64,000 nt of DNA, from positions 23,230 to 87,229 of the forward strand of contig JADJVL010000013.1 in assembly GCA_016710635.1 (NCBI GenBank). The letters are read 5' to 3'. Numbering within the stretch: position 1 is the stretch's first letter; every line of letters begins with the position of its first letter. Source of the DNA: Holophagaceae bacterium. GTDB taxonomy: Bacteria; Acidobacteriota; Holophagae; Holophagales; Holophagaceae. Shown here piece after piece: positions 9,401 to 17,723 of this stretch. A model generated the notes under the pieces. That model ran no database searches. It saw only the letters and a list, made by a program, of their open reading frames with translations, and was not told where the DNA came from. A program made the translations under genes and the position numbers.

Positions 9401-10576
9401 GCCTTCCCAGGAGCCCCAAGGGGCATCAAGGTAAGTCCCGGTTCCGGAACCTCCCCCTGAAATGGGTTGGCAGACTGGGCCGGTTTCATTGGCAGGGATC
9501 TGGACCCGGTAGGTCGAGGCCTGCACCCCGCCGTAGGACACGAGGATCGTAGACGACATCGTGTGGAAGATGTCGCTTCGACCCAGGCTTGGCACTCCCT
9601 GGGACAGGGCCGTGCGCAAGCACTCGCGCTCAACCTTCACATAGACGCTGGAATCCTTGCTCCAGGTGGCCGTATAGCTGAGCCCTCCCGGATCGTAGGT
9701 GTACAGCACCGATTCCCCGAACCGGTTGGTGGCCTTCTTGATGACGTACCGGGCGTAATCCAACGGGGACTTGTCCCGATTCGATACGTACGGGACATGA
9801 ATGTCGCGGGAATGGTGACTCACATAGTCGAACTCGTAGGCCACATCCTGGCGCACCACGAGAACCCGGTGGGGAAAGGTGTATTTGTAAACGGTGGTTC
9901 CGTTCGAATAGTCCACGGGCACGCTGAGCTCATCGCCCGCCAGCCCGACCACAAGGCTGTCGTCGGAGCCCATCTTGACGAAGGGTTCGCTGAACGATGC
10001 GTCGGTGCTGTAATGGGGCGCCAGGGAGATGGTTTCGCCGGCGTAGCCAAAGGCGGAGATCACCGTGTGGGCTGCCGCAGAACTGCTGACGGCCGCGGGG
10101 AGTTCCCCAAGCACTGAGCCGCTGCCGCCGTTGGGGAGTCGCCAGTTCGACTGGCGGCGGTGGATGCCCAGGAACAGCGCCAGATCCAGATAGCCGGGGC
10201 TGAGAGAGGCCAGGCCCGCGGACTCGAAATAGAGCTCGTCGATGGATTGGGGCAGGATGGTCGGCTGATCGACCGAGGAGGAGAGGATCGCCTCCGTGCT
10301 CGTATTGGAGATCCGGAGCTGGGGCGAAGCCCGGAAGCTGAAGGTCGGCGTGAAGTGCAGCCCGCGGGCGCCGATGCCGGGTCCCAGGGGCAGGGTGATG
10401 GAGGCCGCCCCGGTGGGGGCTTCGACTTCCACCACGCCATGGAAGGAGGACGGCGCCTTGGCGCGGTCGAAGGCGACGTTGGCGAAGGAGCTCTGGAAGC
10501 TCTGGGCCAGCACCGGCCCGCCGCAGAGCAGGAGGGCGAGCAGGGGCAGGGGACGCGCGAAGGCACGAGGGGTCAT
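6473..10576 (-). CDS. secreted Rhs/YD-repeat shell protein
   Basis: A 1367-residue protein. The start is set at the ATG of MTPRAFARPLPLLALLLCGG, a Sec signal peptide ending near VLAQ; the open frame continues upstream but without signal. The N-terminal half is a poorly conserved secreted region. The C-terminal half has many YD repeats (YDTVGRLTDV, YDSAGRKNYES, YDYDDGDRI, YDALGRVVEM) that in Rhs/TcC proteins wrap into a hollow cage. It stops after RQLVSEYEAVPQ, where a one-piece Rhs protein would run on into the Rhs core; that core is instead in the overlapping downstream gene. It probably supplies the cage for the downstream toxin. The Sec signal and absence of VgrG or PAAR nearby argue against a plain type VI effector. 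Confidence 0.85.
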   Translation of the reverse strand: MTPRAFARPLPLLALLLCGGPVLAQSFQSSFANVAFDRAKAPSSFHGVVEVEAPTGAASITLPLGPGIGARGLHFTPTFSFRASPQLRISNTSTEAILSSSVDQPTILPQSIDELYFESAGLASLSPGYLDLALFLGIHRRQSNWRLPNGGSGSVLGELPAAVSSSAAAHTVISAFGYAGETISLAPHYSTDASFSEPFVKMGSDDSLVVGLAGDELSVPVDYSNGTTVYKYTFPHRVLVVRQDVAYEFDYVSHHSRDIHVPYVSNRDKSPLDYARYVIKKATNRFGESVLYTYDPGGLSYTATWSKDSSVYVKVERECLRTALSQGVPSLGRSDIFHTMSSTILVSYGGVQASTYRVQIPANETGPVCQPISGGGSGTGTYLDAPWGSWEGFQPLRVTEEASGESVEFGYSTGPGVAWVIPWLIFPTVLSSVRSAHKTTNLTWEPYRFRINYNPFQWQGMVAGNPAGRPAFALGVTHIDDEDLVTHEHRVTTHQRAVPQINWIEEPGQPYPGESWTSTAFYDAITHPDGRITVLKFVEPPASNGTTGAEGLQNQAHLKHLVAEQREYQAGANWQGDLGAAPGSTGTYRATLSSGWDLHSIGNSAGLTGLDSVPYPLQTETWEQDLGVYRLSRKEDWNGTGWQRSINAIQGGGTFDRNTQFTLTSNPGAWLFNLPEYEATTGQPARHRVFNSNGTVDEETIDGAPDGSLTLKFTYHPGLPTPSAVRLSSASFYNPSVVGADYGVDGWGFINSIQLLGAAYSVSQENDALGRPKNQTDANGHTTGFEYDTVGRLTDVRPPSPQLPTHYGYGSDNLSVTQTRGLAGSTFHYDGFGQLSGVDRLGGASMSLGYDSAGRKNYESVWGGGAAHSYGYDHRDRMTSHVDPNGIHTDTAYSGLSRTVTVGSLVTSFQNDGLGRLSKVTDALGNSTTYDYDDGDRILHAISQDGASGPTQTRTWGYNGLGWLKSLNQPESGDTTYSDFTVQGKPKSTNYNGKVVTATVDSLGRVRTVDGPDVHQAFDFDGGAPYNGKLRAAEDKAVRLEYGYDGQGLLSDITTKIYASGQVGVGPEDSYTQSFGYDSAYGLRTSHTIGGRMIGFDYDRVKGLPTSVGTVNQPLASAGYDPTSWSLNYLGFPTAGASSTFSYDPDQLRLKTLSHAGPAAATKSWIYTYGTHGDAAQGEKIGMMLSDGEDAFDYDKLGRLTKATVKLPAAWGSGQSLVQEFEYDGFGNQIKSTTENSPNPVPWGLQKVINNFQFTLAEQGSLIARNQLPITAGGSDTGARYDDQGNLKQIFKTKGDAATQVELTYDALGRVVEMVDAERSVKERYFYSPEGLRTRIETYRYGGLIKVQHKLYNDQRQLVSEYEAVPQ

Positions 10577-11015
10577 GGGGTTCTCCGGACGGTGCGAACG
10601 CGAACGGGAACCCCGGCCCCTGGAAATCGGGTCAGGCCTGCGATCGCAGCCTCCATGTTCCAATGAACATTCTTCAATGTTCAAGAAAATATTTAGATGT
10701 TGTGACATCCAAATCACGAAGAATCCGCACGATCGACGGCGACCCTCGTCCGGGACTTCGGAGTGCGGAGCCAGGGCGCGATTCGTCTGATGCCGTGGAG
10801 CTGAACATCCATTCAACCCCACGGCGACCTTCCTGCCAACCCTCCTGTCTTGGGGCAGCCGGGACCCTTCGGAGAAAGTCCACCTCCGCCCCCTGGAAGG
10901 CCAGGACCGCTGGACGAACGGTGCGGGATCCGCCGCGAACCACCCCCGCCTGCAATTCCCATGCAACGCCTCCAGCCCTTTCCAGGCAAAATGGAGGTTT
11001 GCCCTGGGATCGCCG
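10577..11015. other. divergent intergenic region, promoters of Rhs operon and of the gene at 11016
   Basis: About 440 bases between divergent genes. The part next to the Rhs operon holds an AT-rich patch (10655-10700) with repeated ATGTTC/GAACAT half-sites, the only such patch nearby, and is the likely promoter/operator area. The part next to 11016 is GC-rich and shows nothing further recognisable. Confidence 0.5.
10655..10682. promoter_or_regulatory. overlapping inverted repeats, possible operator of the Rhs operon
   Basis: Three hexamers in alternating orientation: ATGTTC, four bases, GAACAT, six bases, ATGTTC. They form two inverted repeats sharing the middle half-site (10655-10670, and 10665-10682 with arms GAACATT/AATGTTC around CTTC). 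The array is about 80 bases upstream of the Rhs start in an AT-rich patch. A dimeric repressor or activator site is a reasonable inference; no regulator gene is adjacent. Confidence 0.4.
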
Positions 11016-12269
11016 ATGTCCTTTCTGACGAAGCTCTTCAACCGCACGCCGGACGCGCCCCTGCCGACCCTGGAGGCGCTCGCGGCGGAGCGGGGCTTCG
11101 GGCTGGACCTGCCGGGGCTGACGGCGCTGATTCCGGACTTCGAGCACCAGGGGCCCACGGGGCGCGCCACATGGGCGGACGCGGTGCAGACCTGCGTGGA
11201 GAAGGGCTGGGGCCTGCCGGAGCCCTGGGAGGACATCGCGGACACGGCCCTGCCGGAGCTCGTGCCCCAGTGGATGGCCCAGCGGGACGGCCTCAAGGCC
11301 TGGCCCGTCGCCGAAGGGCTGTCGAAGCGGGTGCGCATCGGGGACCGGAGCATGCCGGAAGCCTGGGCCACCCTCTGGGGCATCAGCCCCGACGACATCC
11401 TGGAGCGCGCCCTGGACCACCTGAAGGAGGCCAGCAAGACGCCCTTCGAGCGCATGCCTTCCGGCATCTACCGCAGCCCCTACCAGGACGGCGCCGACGC
11501 GGCCCGGCTCCTGCTGCCGCATTTGTGGGAGGGCTTCTTCCCCGGGCAGAACGTGTTCATCGCGGTGCCCAGCCGCAATGAGTTCTACATCGCCCCCCAG
11601 GTGCTCCTCACCAAGCTGGCGGAGGCCGTGGACAAGAGCCTGTCGGCCTCGAGCGCGGCGGACCGCCTCGTGGTCACCCTCTACCAGCGGGTGGAAGGCA
11701 AGTTCGTGCCCGCCAACCTGCAGGACCCCCATCCCATCGCCCAGCCCCAGCGCCAGCTGCGCCAGACCGACTTCGTGCTGGCCCTGGACGCCCAGAAGGA
11801 GGATCTCGCCAAGCTCGGCGGGCGCCCCGCCCCCGTGGGCATCCTGCCCCATCCCACCACCGGCCGCACCTTCACCGTGGCCACCTGGAAGGCCGACATG
11901 GCCTGCTTCCTTCCCGAATCCGACCTGGTGGCCCTCCAGGACGCCGCCGGCGCGCCCCTGGGCATCTTCGTGCGGCAGACCTTCCCCCGGGTCCCGGGCA
12001 TGCGGGGCGAGGACGTGGACATCTGGGGCCCCCGCCGCCTGCGCTACGACGTCTTCCCCACGACGGAGCAGCTGGGGATGTTCGACCAGTTCGCCGACGC
12101 CGAGCAGATGGCCGCCCTCATGCGCGGCGAGAACCCCACCAAGGGCAAGGCCGCCCCGGCCAAGGGCGCGCCTGCTCCGTCCACCCCCGGCCAAGGCCAG
12201 GGACAAGCGTCCGCGCCGGCCCGGCCCGCCCACCTGAAGGACGTGCAGCTCGGCTCCCAGGGGGAGTGA
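11016..12269 (+). CDS. conserved hypothetical protein, possibly DUF1444-like
   Basis: A 417-residue protein with no signal peptide or membrane span. It starts MSFLTKLFNR; the middle has a recurring pattern of two alpha/beta units, including GQNVFIAVPSRNEFYIAP around residue 185 and a matching VALQDAAGAPLGIFV later, vaguely like the DUF1444 (YtpQ) family. The last 40 residues are a low-complexity Ala/Pro/Lys/Gln tail. The next gene follows after four bases, so both are probably one transcript. I do not recognise a function; the DUF1444 link is weak. Confidence 0.6.
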   Translation: MSFLTKLFNRTPDAPLPTLEALAAERGFGLDLPGLTALIPDFEHQGPTGRATWADAVQTCVEKGWGLPEPWEDIADTALPELVPQWMAQRDGLKAWPVAEGLSKRVRIGDRSMPEAWATLWGISPDDILERALDHLKEASKTPFERMPSGIYRSPYQDGADAARLLLPHLWEGFFPGQNVFIAVPSRNEFYIAPQVLLTKLAEAVDKSLSASSAADRLVVTLYQRVEGKFVPANLQDPHPIAQPQRQLRQTDFVLALDAQKEDLAKLGGRPAPVGILPHPTTGRTFTVATWKADMACFLPESDLVALQDAAGAPLGIFVRQTFPRVPGMRGEDVDIWGPRRLRYDVFPTTEQLGMFDQFADAEQMAALMRGENPTKGKAAPAKGAPAPSTPGQGQGQASAPARPAHLKDVQLGSQGE

Positions 12270-12273
12270 GACC

Positions 12274-13626
12274 ATGGGCCGCCGCCTGCAGCTGGCGCTC
12301 GTCCTCCTGCTGGGGGGCGCCTTCGCCTCGGCCCAACAGGCGACCCCCGCACACGTGGCCGCCCCCGCTTCGCCCTTGAACTCGGTGGTGCTGGTCCGCG
12401 CCGCCCAGGGCGACATCACCCTGCCCGGTGAGCACCGCTTCGCCCAGGGCAGCGGCGTCGTCATCGCCCCGGGCCTCGTGGCCACCAACGCCCACGTGGT
12501 GCAGGGCCAGCGCACCTACACCGTGCTCCACGAAGGGCGCAGCTGGCCGGCGGTGCTCCGCGCCGTGGACGGCGGGCGGGACCTCTGCCTCCTCTCCGTG
12601 CCGGGCCTGCCCCTGCCCCCGGCGCCCGCGGCCCCCGCCCCGCCGGAAGTCGGCCAGGCGGTGCAGGCGGTGGGCTTCCCCGCCGGCCGCTCCACCCTCA
12701 CCCGGGGCGTCCTCAAAGCCGTCTGGCGCTTCCCCGGCGGCGTCCTGCTCCAGTCCGACGCCCGCACCACGCCGGGCTCCAGCGGTGGCGGCCTCTTCGA
12801 CGACGCGGGCCGGCTCCTGGGCCTCACCACCTTCGTCTTCGAGCAGTCCCCCGCCATCAACTTCGCCGTCTCCGCCGGCGCCCTCGCCGCCCTCCTCGAG
12901 CGCCCCTCCGGGGAGGACGCCGCCCGTGCGGCCGATCCCTTTCCGGAACTGGTGCAGACCATCGCCGACCATCCGGAGAACCAGCCCGCCTGGGAGGTCT
13001 TCACCGCGGAGTGGACCACCCGCAATCCCGCGGACCCGGATGCCTGGTACGCCCGGGGCAGCGCCCTCCACCTGAAGCTCAAGCAGGCCGCCGCCGCCCC
13101 CGGGGTGCGGGAGCTGGACGAGGCCCTCTGGACCGAGACCGTGGCGGCCTTCCGCAAGGCCACGGAGCTGCGGCCCGCCATGGCCCAGGCCTGGAACAAC
13201 CTGGGGGCCGCCCTGGAACTGAACAACCGCTTCCCCGAATCGGAAGCGGCCCTGCGGACGGCCCTGAAGCTGGCGCCGGACTATGCCCTCGCCTGGTCGA
13301 ACCTGGGCCACACCCTCTTCAACGCCCGGCGGCCCCGGGAGGCCGCGGTGGCCCTGCGCACCGCCCTCGCCTACCGTCCCCTGGACGGCGACCTGTGGGG
13401 AAACCTGGGCCTGGCGGAGGCCCAGGCCGGCGCCCCGCGGGAAGGCCTCGCGCATCTGGAGAAGGCCACCGGACTGCTCCCGAACCACGCCGAACTCTGG
13501 GCCGAGGTGGTCCGCCTGCGGACCCGCCTCGGAGACCGGCGGGGCGCCGCCGAAGCCATTGCCCGCCTGCGGGACCTCCAACCCCACCGCGCCGATGAGG
13601 TCGCCAAGGAACTCGCGGGGAAGTAG
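12274..13626 (+). CDS. secreted trypsin-like (HtrA-type) serine protease with TPR repeats
   Basis: A 450-residue protein beginning with a signal peptide (RRLQLALVLLLGGAFASA). A chymotrypsin-fold domain fills residues about 30-210, with the catalytic triad readable as H in TNAHVVQG, D in GGRDLCLLSV and S in TTPGSSGGGLFD. No PDZ domain follows. The C-terminal half instead contains TPR-like units (MAQAWNNLGAALELNNRFPE, ALAWSNLGHTLFNARRP). Expected in the periplasm, where TPRs may present clients or partners. The protease fold is certain; the substrate is unknown. It is converging with the DUF1579-like gene to its right, four bases apart. Confidence 0.85.
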   Translation: MGRRLQLALVLLLGGAFASAQQATPAHVAAPASPLNSVVLVRAAQGDITLPGEHRFAQGSGVVIAPGLVATNAHVVQGQRTYTVLHEGRSWPAVLRAVDGGRDLCLLSVPGLPLPPAPAAPAPPEVGQAVQAVGFPAGRSTLTRGVLKAVWRFPGGVLLQSDARTTPGSSGGGLFDDAGRLLGLTTFVFEQSPAINFAVSAGALAALLERPSGEDAARAADPFPELVQTIADHPENQPAWEVFTAEWTTRNPADPDAWYARGSALHLKLKQAAAAPGVRELDEALWTETVAAFRKATELRPAMAQAWNNLGAALELNNRFPESEAALRTALKLAPDYALAWSNLGHTLFNARRPREAAVALRTALAYRPLDGDLWGNLGLAEAQAGAPREGLAHLEKATGLLPNHAELWAEVVRLRTRLGDRRGAAEAIARLRDLQPHRADEVAKELAGK

Positions 13627-13630
13627 GGAC

Positions 13631-14257
13631 CTACTTGCCGATGGGCTTCTCGGCGGGCTTCTCCGTGGGCTTCACAGCGGGCTTCAACCGGGTGTAGACG
13701 ATCTCCTGGCGCGGGCCCTGGCCCTGCTCGTCGCCCCCCAGCACCGCCAGGAAGCGGTCCGCGTCGATCTCGCGGATGAGGAAGCGCAGGGAGAGCGGCT
13801 CCCCATCCGCATCGTGGAGGGTGCCGTTGAGCAACACCGTGGCGCCGCCGTCGGGGCTGCTCCCCTCCAGGCGCACGAGGCCCGTGGCCCCGGCGTTGGC
13901 CCAGGCGCACTGGTACTGCTTCAGGGTCCCGTCGTAGGCGAGGAGGCGCATGCCTTCGGCGCCGCCGACCTTGTCGGAGCGGTAGTCCTCCTGGAGGAAG
14001 CGGCCCCCCAGGATCATCTTCAGGTCCGCCTTGCCGGTGAGCTCGGACCCGGCGGCGCCGGCGGCGGCGAAGTGGCGGGTGATTGTGGTGTAGGCGCCCT
14101 CCCGCCGGGCGAGGCGGCTGTGCTCCGTGCCGGGCATGGACATGCGCTGCAGGGCGTCCAGCCGCTCCTGGGGCAGCTTTTGCGAGGGCGTGAACTGGGC
14201 GCAGAGGGGCGCGGCGAAGCACTGGGCGAGGACCAGCGAGAGAAAAGTGCGGCGCAT
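13631..14257 (-). CDS. secreted DUF1579-like protein
   Basis: A 208-residue protein; the start is placed at MRRTFLSLVLAQCFAAPLCA, a signal peptide, rather than at an upstream ATG of the same frame. The body resembles DUF1579: H-x-x-L plus a beta-rich fold with LGGRFLQEDYRS and LLAYDGTLKQYQCAWA. The C-terminus is a Lys-Pro-Glu repeat tail (KPTEKPAEKPIGK). The molecular role is unknown; lipocalin-like small-molecule binding is possible. It lies 17 bases after the dioxygenase gene and may be co-transcribed with it. Confidence 0.65.
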   Translation of the reverse strand: MRRTFLSLVLAQCFAAPLCAQFTPSQKLPQERLDALQRMSMPGTEHSRLARREGAYTTITRHFAAAGAAGSELTGKADLKMILGGRFLQEDYRSDKVGGAEGMRLLAYDGTLKQYQCAWANAGATGLVRLEGSSPDGGATVLLNGTLHDADGEPLSLRFLIREIDADRFLAVLGGDEQGQGPRQEIVYTRLKPAVKPTEKPAEKPIGK

Positions 14258-14274
14258 GGCGGGCTCCAGGAAGG

Positions 14275-15234
14275 TCACGGGATCAGCCCGATCTCCCGCA
14301 GGCGCTGCAGCAGGAAGGCGTGGGCGGAGATGGGTTCGAAGAGCTTCGGTTCCCCGGGGGCCCGCAGGCTGTCCGGGCAGTCCAGCAGCACGTCCGGGCG
14401 CGGATGGCAGAAGAAGGGCATGGAATAGCGGACGGCGTCGGGGCTGTCGGGGTTGACGACGCGATGGGTGGTGCTGGGGATGCGGAGGTTCACATGGCGG
14501 CTGAGCATGTCCCCGGCGTCGGCGACGATCTCCCCTTCGAGGCCGTCCACGGAATGCCACACTCCGTCCCGGTCCAGGAGCTGCAGCCCGCTGCCCGTCG
14601 CCGCCGGCAGCAGGGTGATGAGGTTGATGTCCTCATGGGCCGAGGCGCGCACGCCGCCTTCGAGGTAGCGGTCCTTCAAGGCCGGGTAGTGGATGATGCG
14701 CAGGATGGAATTGCCATCGGCGATCATGTCCGCCAGGGCGCGGAGGGGCAGGCCGAGGTAGAGGGCGATGGCCTCCAGCAGGGTCCCGGCGCAGGCTTCG
14801 AGGGCCCGGTAGAGGGCGAGGGTGTGGGCCTTGAAGCCCGGCACCTCGGCCTCGGGCCAGAGGTTCTCCCCGTAGATCGCCAGCAGCTCGTGGCCCGGCG
14901 GCAGCTCCTGGCCCACGTGCCAGAACTCCTTGAGGTCGCCCACCGGGTTGTCCTTGGCGTGCTCCTGGCCGAAGGGCGTGAAGCCCCGGGCCCCGCCGCC
15001 GTCCGGCACGATGTAGCGGCGCTTCACCTCTTCGGGCAGGGCGAAGAAGTCCCGGGCGGCCTCGTAGGCGCCGGTCACGTCCGCCGGCGTCACCCGGTGT
15101 CCCGCCACCTTCACGAAGCCCGTGTCCTTCAGGCTGCCGCCCAGGATCCGCACGAACTCGGCGCGCTCCCGCTCGTTGCCTTCGGTGAACTGGTCCAGGT
15201 GGACGGTGTCGACGTGGAAGGCGGATGGCGCCAT
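14275..15234 (-). CDS. 2-oxoglutarate/Fe(II)-dependent oxygenase, isopenicillin N synthase family
   Basis: A 319-residue cytoplasmic enzyme with the two-part layout of the family: an N-terminal DIOX_N-like region (GFVKVAGHRVTPADV, ARDFFALPEEVKRRY) and a C-terminal jelly roll. The iron ligands are H and D in AHEDINLITLL and H in STTHRVVNP; R in RYSMPFFCHP would bind the 2-oxoglutarate carboxylate. The length suits the family. Such enzymes hydroxylate or desaturate small molecules; no biosynthetic partners sit next to it, so the substrate cannot be named. Confidence 0.85.
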   Translation of the reverse strand: MAPSAFHVDTVHLDQFTEGNERERAEFVRILGGSLKDTGFVKVAGHRVTPADVTGAYEAARDFFALPEEVKRRYIVPDGGGARGFTPFGQEHAKDNPVGDLKEFWHVGQELPPGHELLAIYGENLWPEAEVPGFKAHTLALYRALEACAGTLLEAIALYLGLPLRALADMIADGNSILRIIHYPALKDRYLEGGVRASAHEDINLITLLPAATGSGLQLLDRDGVWHSVDGLEGEIVADAGDMLSRHVNLRIPSTTHRVVNPDSPDAVRYSMPFFCHPRPDVLLDCPDSLRAPGEPKLFEPISAHAFLLQRLREIGLIP

Positions 15235-15328
15235 ACGGAAGCTCCTTTTTAGAATGGCCTATCCCATTGTTCGCCGCCCGCCCCCCGTGGGACCAGGGAG
15301 AAAGCGGCCCATACGGCCTCCCGTGGTA

Positions 15329-16396
15329 TCAAAAACGCCAGGACAGGACCAGGCCGGTGCGGCGGACCGGCCGGCGCTCGCCGTCCAGACGATGCTCGAG
15401 GTGGTGGAGGGTGATCCGAAGCCCTCGCGGCAGGGGAAGCGTCATGACCACTCGCGGCCCCTTTGCAGCCCTCGTGAACCACCACTCGTCGCCATTGATG
15501 AGGGGGGCCGTCCCGGTGGCGGCGTAGCGCTGCAGGATGAAACCGAACCGCGGTCGGTAGCGCCGTTCCATCGGTCCCAGCCAGAGCTGCCCTTCCCCCC
15601 CTGTCCCCCGGGTCTCCACATTGCGCTGCACGAAGGCCTTCAACTCCCAAGGCCACCCAGCCGCGCCCGCCACGGCCCCGCCCGCCGTGTCAAAGCGCGT
15701 CGAGACCCGTGCGGCCTGCGGCCCCGGGTCCAGGGCCTGGAAACGGTGTTCGCCCGCATCCCAGTGCAGGACCCACCGCCCGGCATGAAGGGTCCACTGG
15801 ACCGGCCCCGTCTCCATGCGAACCACGCCCTGGAGCGCCGCGAGTTCCGCGCCACCCTCGGGGAAGGTGCGCACGCGACCTGCGACTCCGCGCAGGCCGG
15901 CTTCCAGCAGGCCCCGGCCCTCGCTCCGCAGGGCCATGCGCCCTCCGACGCCCAGGACCCCCAGATCATGGTCCCAGAGGCTTTCCTGGCTCAGCAGGGG
16001 GTTGCCCTGCAACCCGAGGGTGAGGGTTCCGAACCTGCCTTCGTCCGCCGCGCGATAGCTCACCGAAGCCCGGTGCAGCCACACGCCATTGGAGGGCCGC
16101 TGGTCGTAGCGGAGCAGGTTCAGCCGGTTGCCGTCGCTGCCGATGGCGGCCCGGACGGAGAGTTCCCCGGTCCAGCTCCCGCGAACCGGAGACCAGTCCA
16201 GCTGGAGCAGGGATCGGATCCGGTCCACGGAGGTTCCCCCGTTTTCATCCTCGTCGAGTGGGGGCAGCCGCTCCGCCTCGACGAGCAGTTCACCCTTGGG
16301 CCGCCACCACGGAAGCGGCGCTTCCTTGAAGTAGACGGGCTCCTGTGCGCCCAGGGCCATGGCAAGGATCCCTGCCGCTGCAGTCAAGGCTTTCAT
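15329..16396 (-). CDS. outer-membrane beta-barrel-like protein
   Basis: A 355-residue protein with an N-terminal signal (MKALTAAAGILAMALGAQ) followed by alternating hydrophobic/aromatic beta strands through to the end (e.g. GRFGTLTLGLQGN, RRYRPRFGFILQRYAA). It finishes in TGLVLSWRF, a C-terminal phenylalanine typical for barrels inserted by the BAM complex. No specific family is recognised; porin-like or capsule/export barrel are possibilities. It sits downstream of recA on the same strand but beyond a probable terminator. Confidence 0.6.
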   Translation of the reverse strand: MKALTAAAGILAMALGAQEPVYFKEAPLPWWRPKGELLVEAERLPPLDEDENGGTSVDRIRSLLQLDWSPVRGSWTGELSVRAAIGSDGNRLNLLRYDQRPSNGVWLHRASVSYRAADEGRFGTLTLGLQGNPLLSQESLWDHDLGVLGVGGRMALRSEGRGLLEAGLRGVAGRVRTFPEGGAELAALQGVVRMETGPVQWTLHAGRWVLHWDAGEHRFQALDPGPQAARVSTRFDTAGGAVAGAAGWPWELKAFVQRNVETRGTGGEGQLWLGPMERRYRPRFGFILQRYAATGTAPLINGDEWWFTRAAKGPRVVMTLPLPRGLRITLHHLEHRLDGERRPVRRTGLVLSWRF

Positions 16397-16414
16397 GTGG
16401 GCTCAGATGACGAA

Positions 16415-16437
16415 CGCCGGGGATCTATTCCCCGGCG
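16415..16437 (-). terminator. probable recA terminator hairpin
   Basis: Perfect 8-bp stem CGCCGGGG/CCCCGGCG with a 7-base loop, 25 bases past the recA stop. The T-run behind it on the minus strand is weak, so termination may be partial. Confidence 0.45.
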
Positions 16438-16462
16438 CCCTCATTCTGACCAGGTTTTCCGT

Positions 16463-17533
16463 TCAGGCGCCGAGGCCCTTCAGGCCGACCTTCTCCCGGA
16501 TCTGGCTCTCCACTTCGTCGGCGAGCTCCGGGTTGTCCTGGAAGAGCTTCTTCACGTTCTCCGCGCCCTGGCCCAGGCGGCTCTCCTTGTAGCTGTACCA
16601 GGAGCCGCTCTTCTGGATGATCTCCAGCTGGGTGCCCAGCTCCACCAGTTCCGACGTCCGGCTGATGCCTTCGCCGTACATGATGTCGAAGGTGGCCACC
16701 TTGAGGGGCGGCGCGACCTTGTTCTTCACGACCTTGACCTTGGTCTTCTTCCCGATGACCGAGCTGTCCTCGTCCTTGGCGGCCACGAGGGGATCGTTGG
16801 TGTTGCCCTTGATGCTCTGGATGCTGCGGACGTCGAGGCGCACGGAGGCGTAGAACTTCAACGCGTTGCCGCCGGTGGTGGTCTCGGGGCTGCCGAACAT
16901 GACGCCGATCTTCATGCGGATCTGGTTGATGAAGACCAGGCAGGTGTTGGTCTTGCTGATGGTGGCGGTCATCTTGCGCAGGGCCTGGCTCATGAGGCGG
17001 GCCTGCAGGCCCACGTGGCTGTCGCCCATCTCGCCGTCGATCTCGGCCTTGGGCACGAGGGCCGCCACGGAGTCGATGACGATGATGTCGAGGGCGCCGC
17101 TGCGCACCAGCTGGTCGCAGATCTCCAGGGCCTGCTCGCCGCTGTCGGGCTGGCTGATGAAGAGGTTCGCCACGTCCACGCCGAGCTTCTGGGCGTATTC
17201 CGGATCCAGGGCGTGCTCCGCGTCGATGTAGGCGGCGAGGCCGCCCTTCTTCTGGGCCTGGGCCACCATGTGCAGGGCCAGGGTCGTCTTGCCGGACGCT
17301 TCCGGCCCATACACTTCCACGATGCGACCCTTGGGCACGCCCCCCACGCCCAGGGCGGCGTCCAGACTGATGGAGCCCGTGGAGATGACCTCGATGCCGT
17401 CGGCCCCAGCCATGCGGTCGCCGAGCTTCATGATGGCGCCCTTGCCGTAGGCCCGTTCGATGTCCTGGAGGGTGCGGTTGAGGGCCTTGAGGCGGTCGTC
17501 GAAGGGGATTTCGGGAGCGGTGGCGGCGGCCAT
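16463..17533 (-). CDS. recA: recombinase RecA
   Basis: A 356-residue RecA, the ATP-dependent strand-exchange protein of homologous recombination that also triggers LexA cleavage. The start is placed at [14 protein letters not shown] because GAGGT lies five bases before its ATG; an in-frame upstream ATG would add 19 atypical residues. Seen: Walker [10 protein letters not shown] (76-84), Walker [16 protein letters not shown]-binding loops around [15 protein letters not shown] and [13 protein letters not shown]. The C-terminus ends [11 protein letters not shown] and lacks the long acidic tail found in many RecA proteins. No SOS box is obvious in the upstream 190 bases. Confidence 0.98.
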   Translation of the reverse strand: MAAATAPEIPFDDRLKALNRTLQDIERAYGKGAIMKLGDRMAGADGIEVISTGSISLDAALGVGGVPKGRIVEVYGPEASGKTTLALHMVAQAQKKGGLAAYIDAEHALDPEYAQKLGVDVANLFISQPDSGEQALEICDQLVRSGALDIIVIDSVAALVPKAEIDGEMGDSHVGLQARLMSQALRKMTATISKTNTCLVFINQIRMKIGVMFGSPETTTGGNALKFYASVRLDVRSIQSIKGNTNDPLVAAKDEDSSVIGKKTKVKVVKNKVAPPLKVATFDIMYGEGISRTSELVELGTQLEIIQKSGSWYSYKESRLGQGAENVKKLFQDNPELADEVESQIREKVGLKGLGA

Positions 17534-17723
17534 GGGGACCTCGGGGACGTGGAATGAGTTTAGGGGCTTGAGGGCCCGGACGAGGGCCATGCCTCACTCC
17601 AAGGGTTGCGGAATCGGGTCGGTTCGCCCTGCGAAGATCGGGTCTGCGGGGGGCGGTGTCCCAAGGATGAAGCGGGAGGCGAAAATTTCAAGAAGATTTT
17701 TTCGCTTTTTACCCAATTGCCTT

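Noticed and set aside
6530..9460. Plus-strand frame of nearly 1000 codons opposite the Rhs shell gene
   Set aside because: Val/Gly/Ala-rich with no fold or start signal, and the other strand has unmistakable YD repeats.
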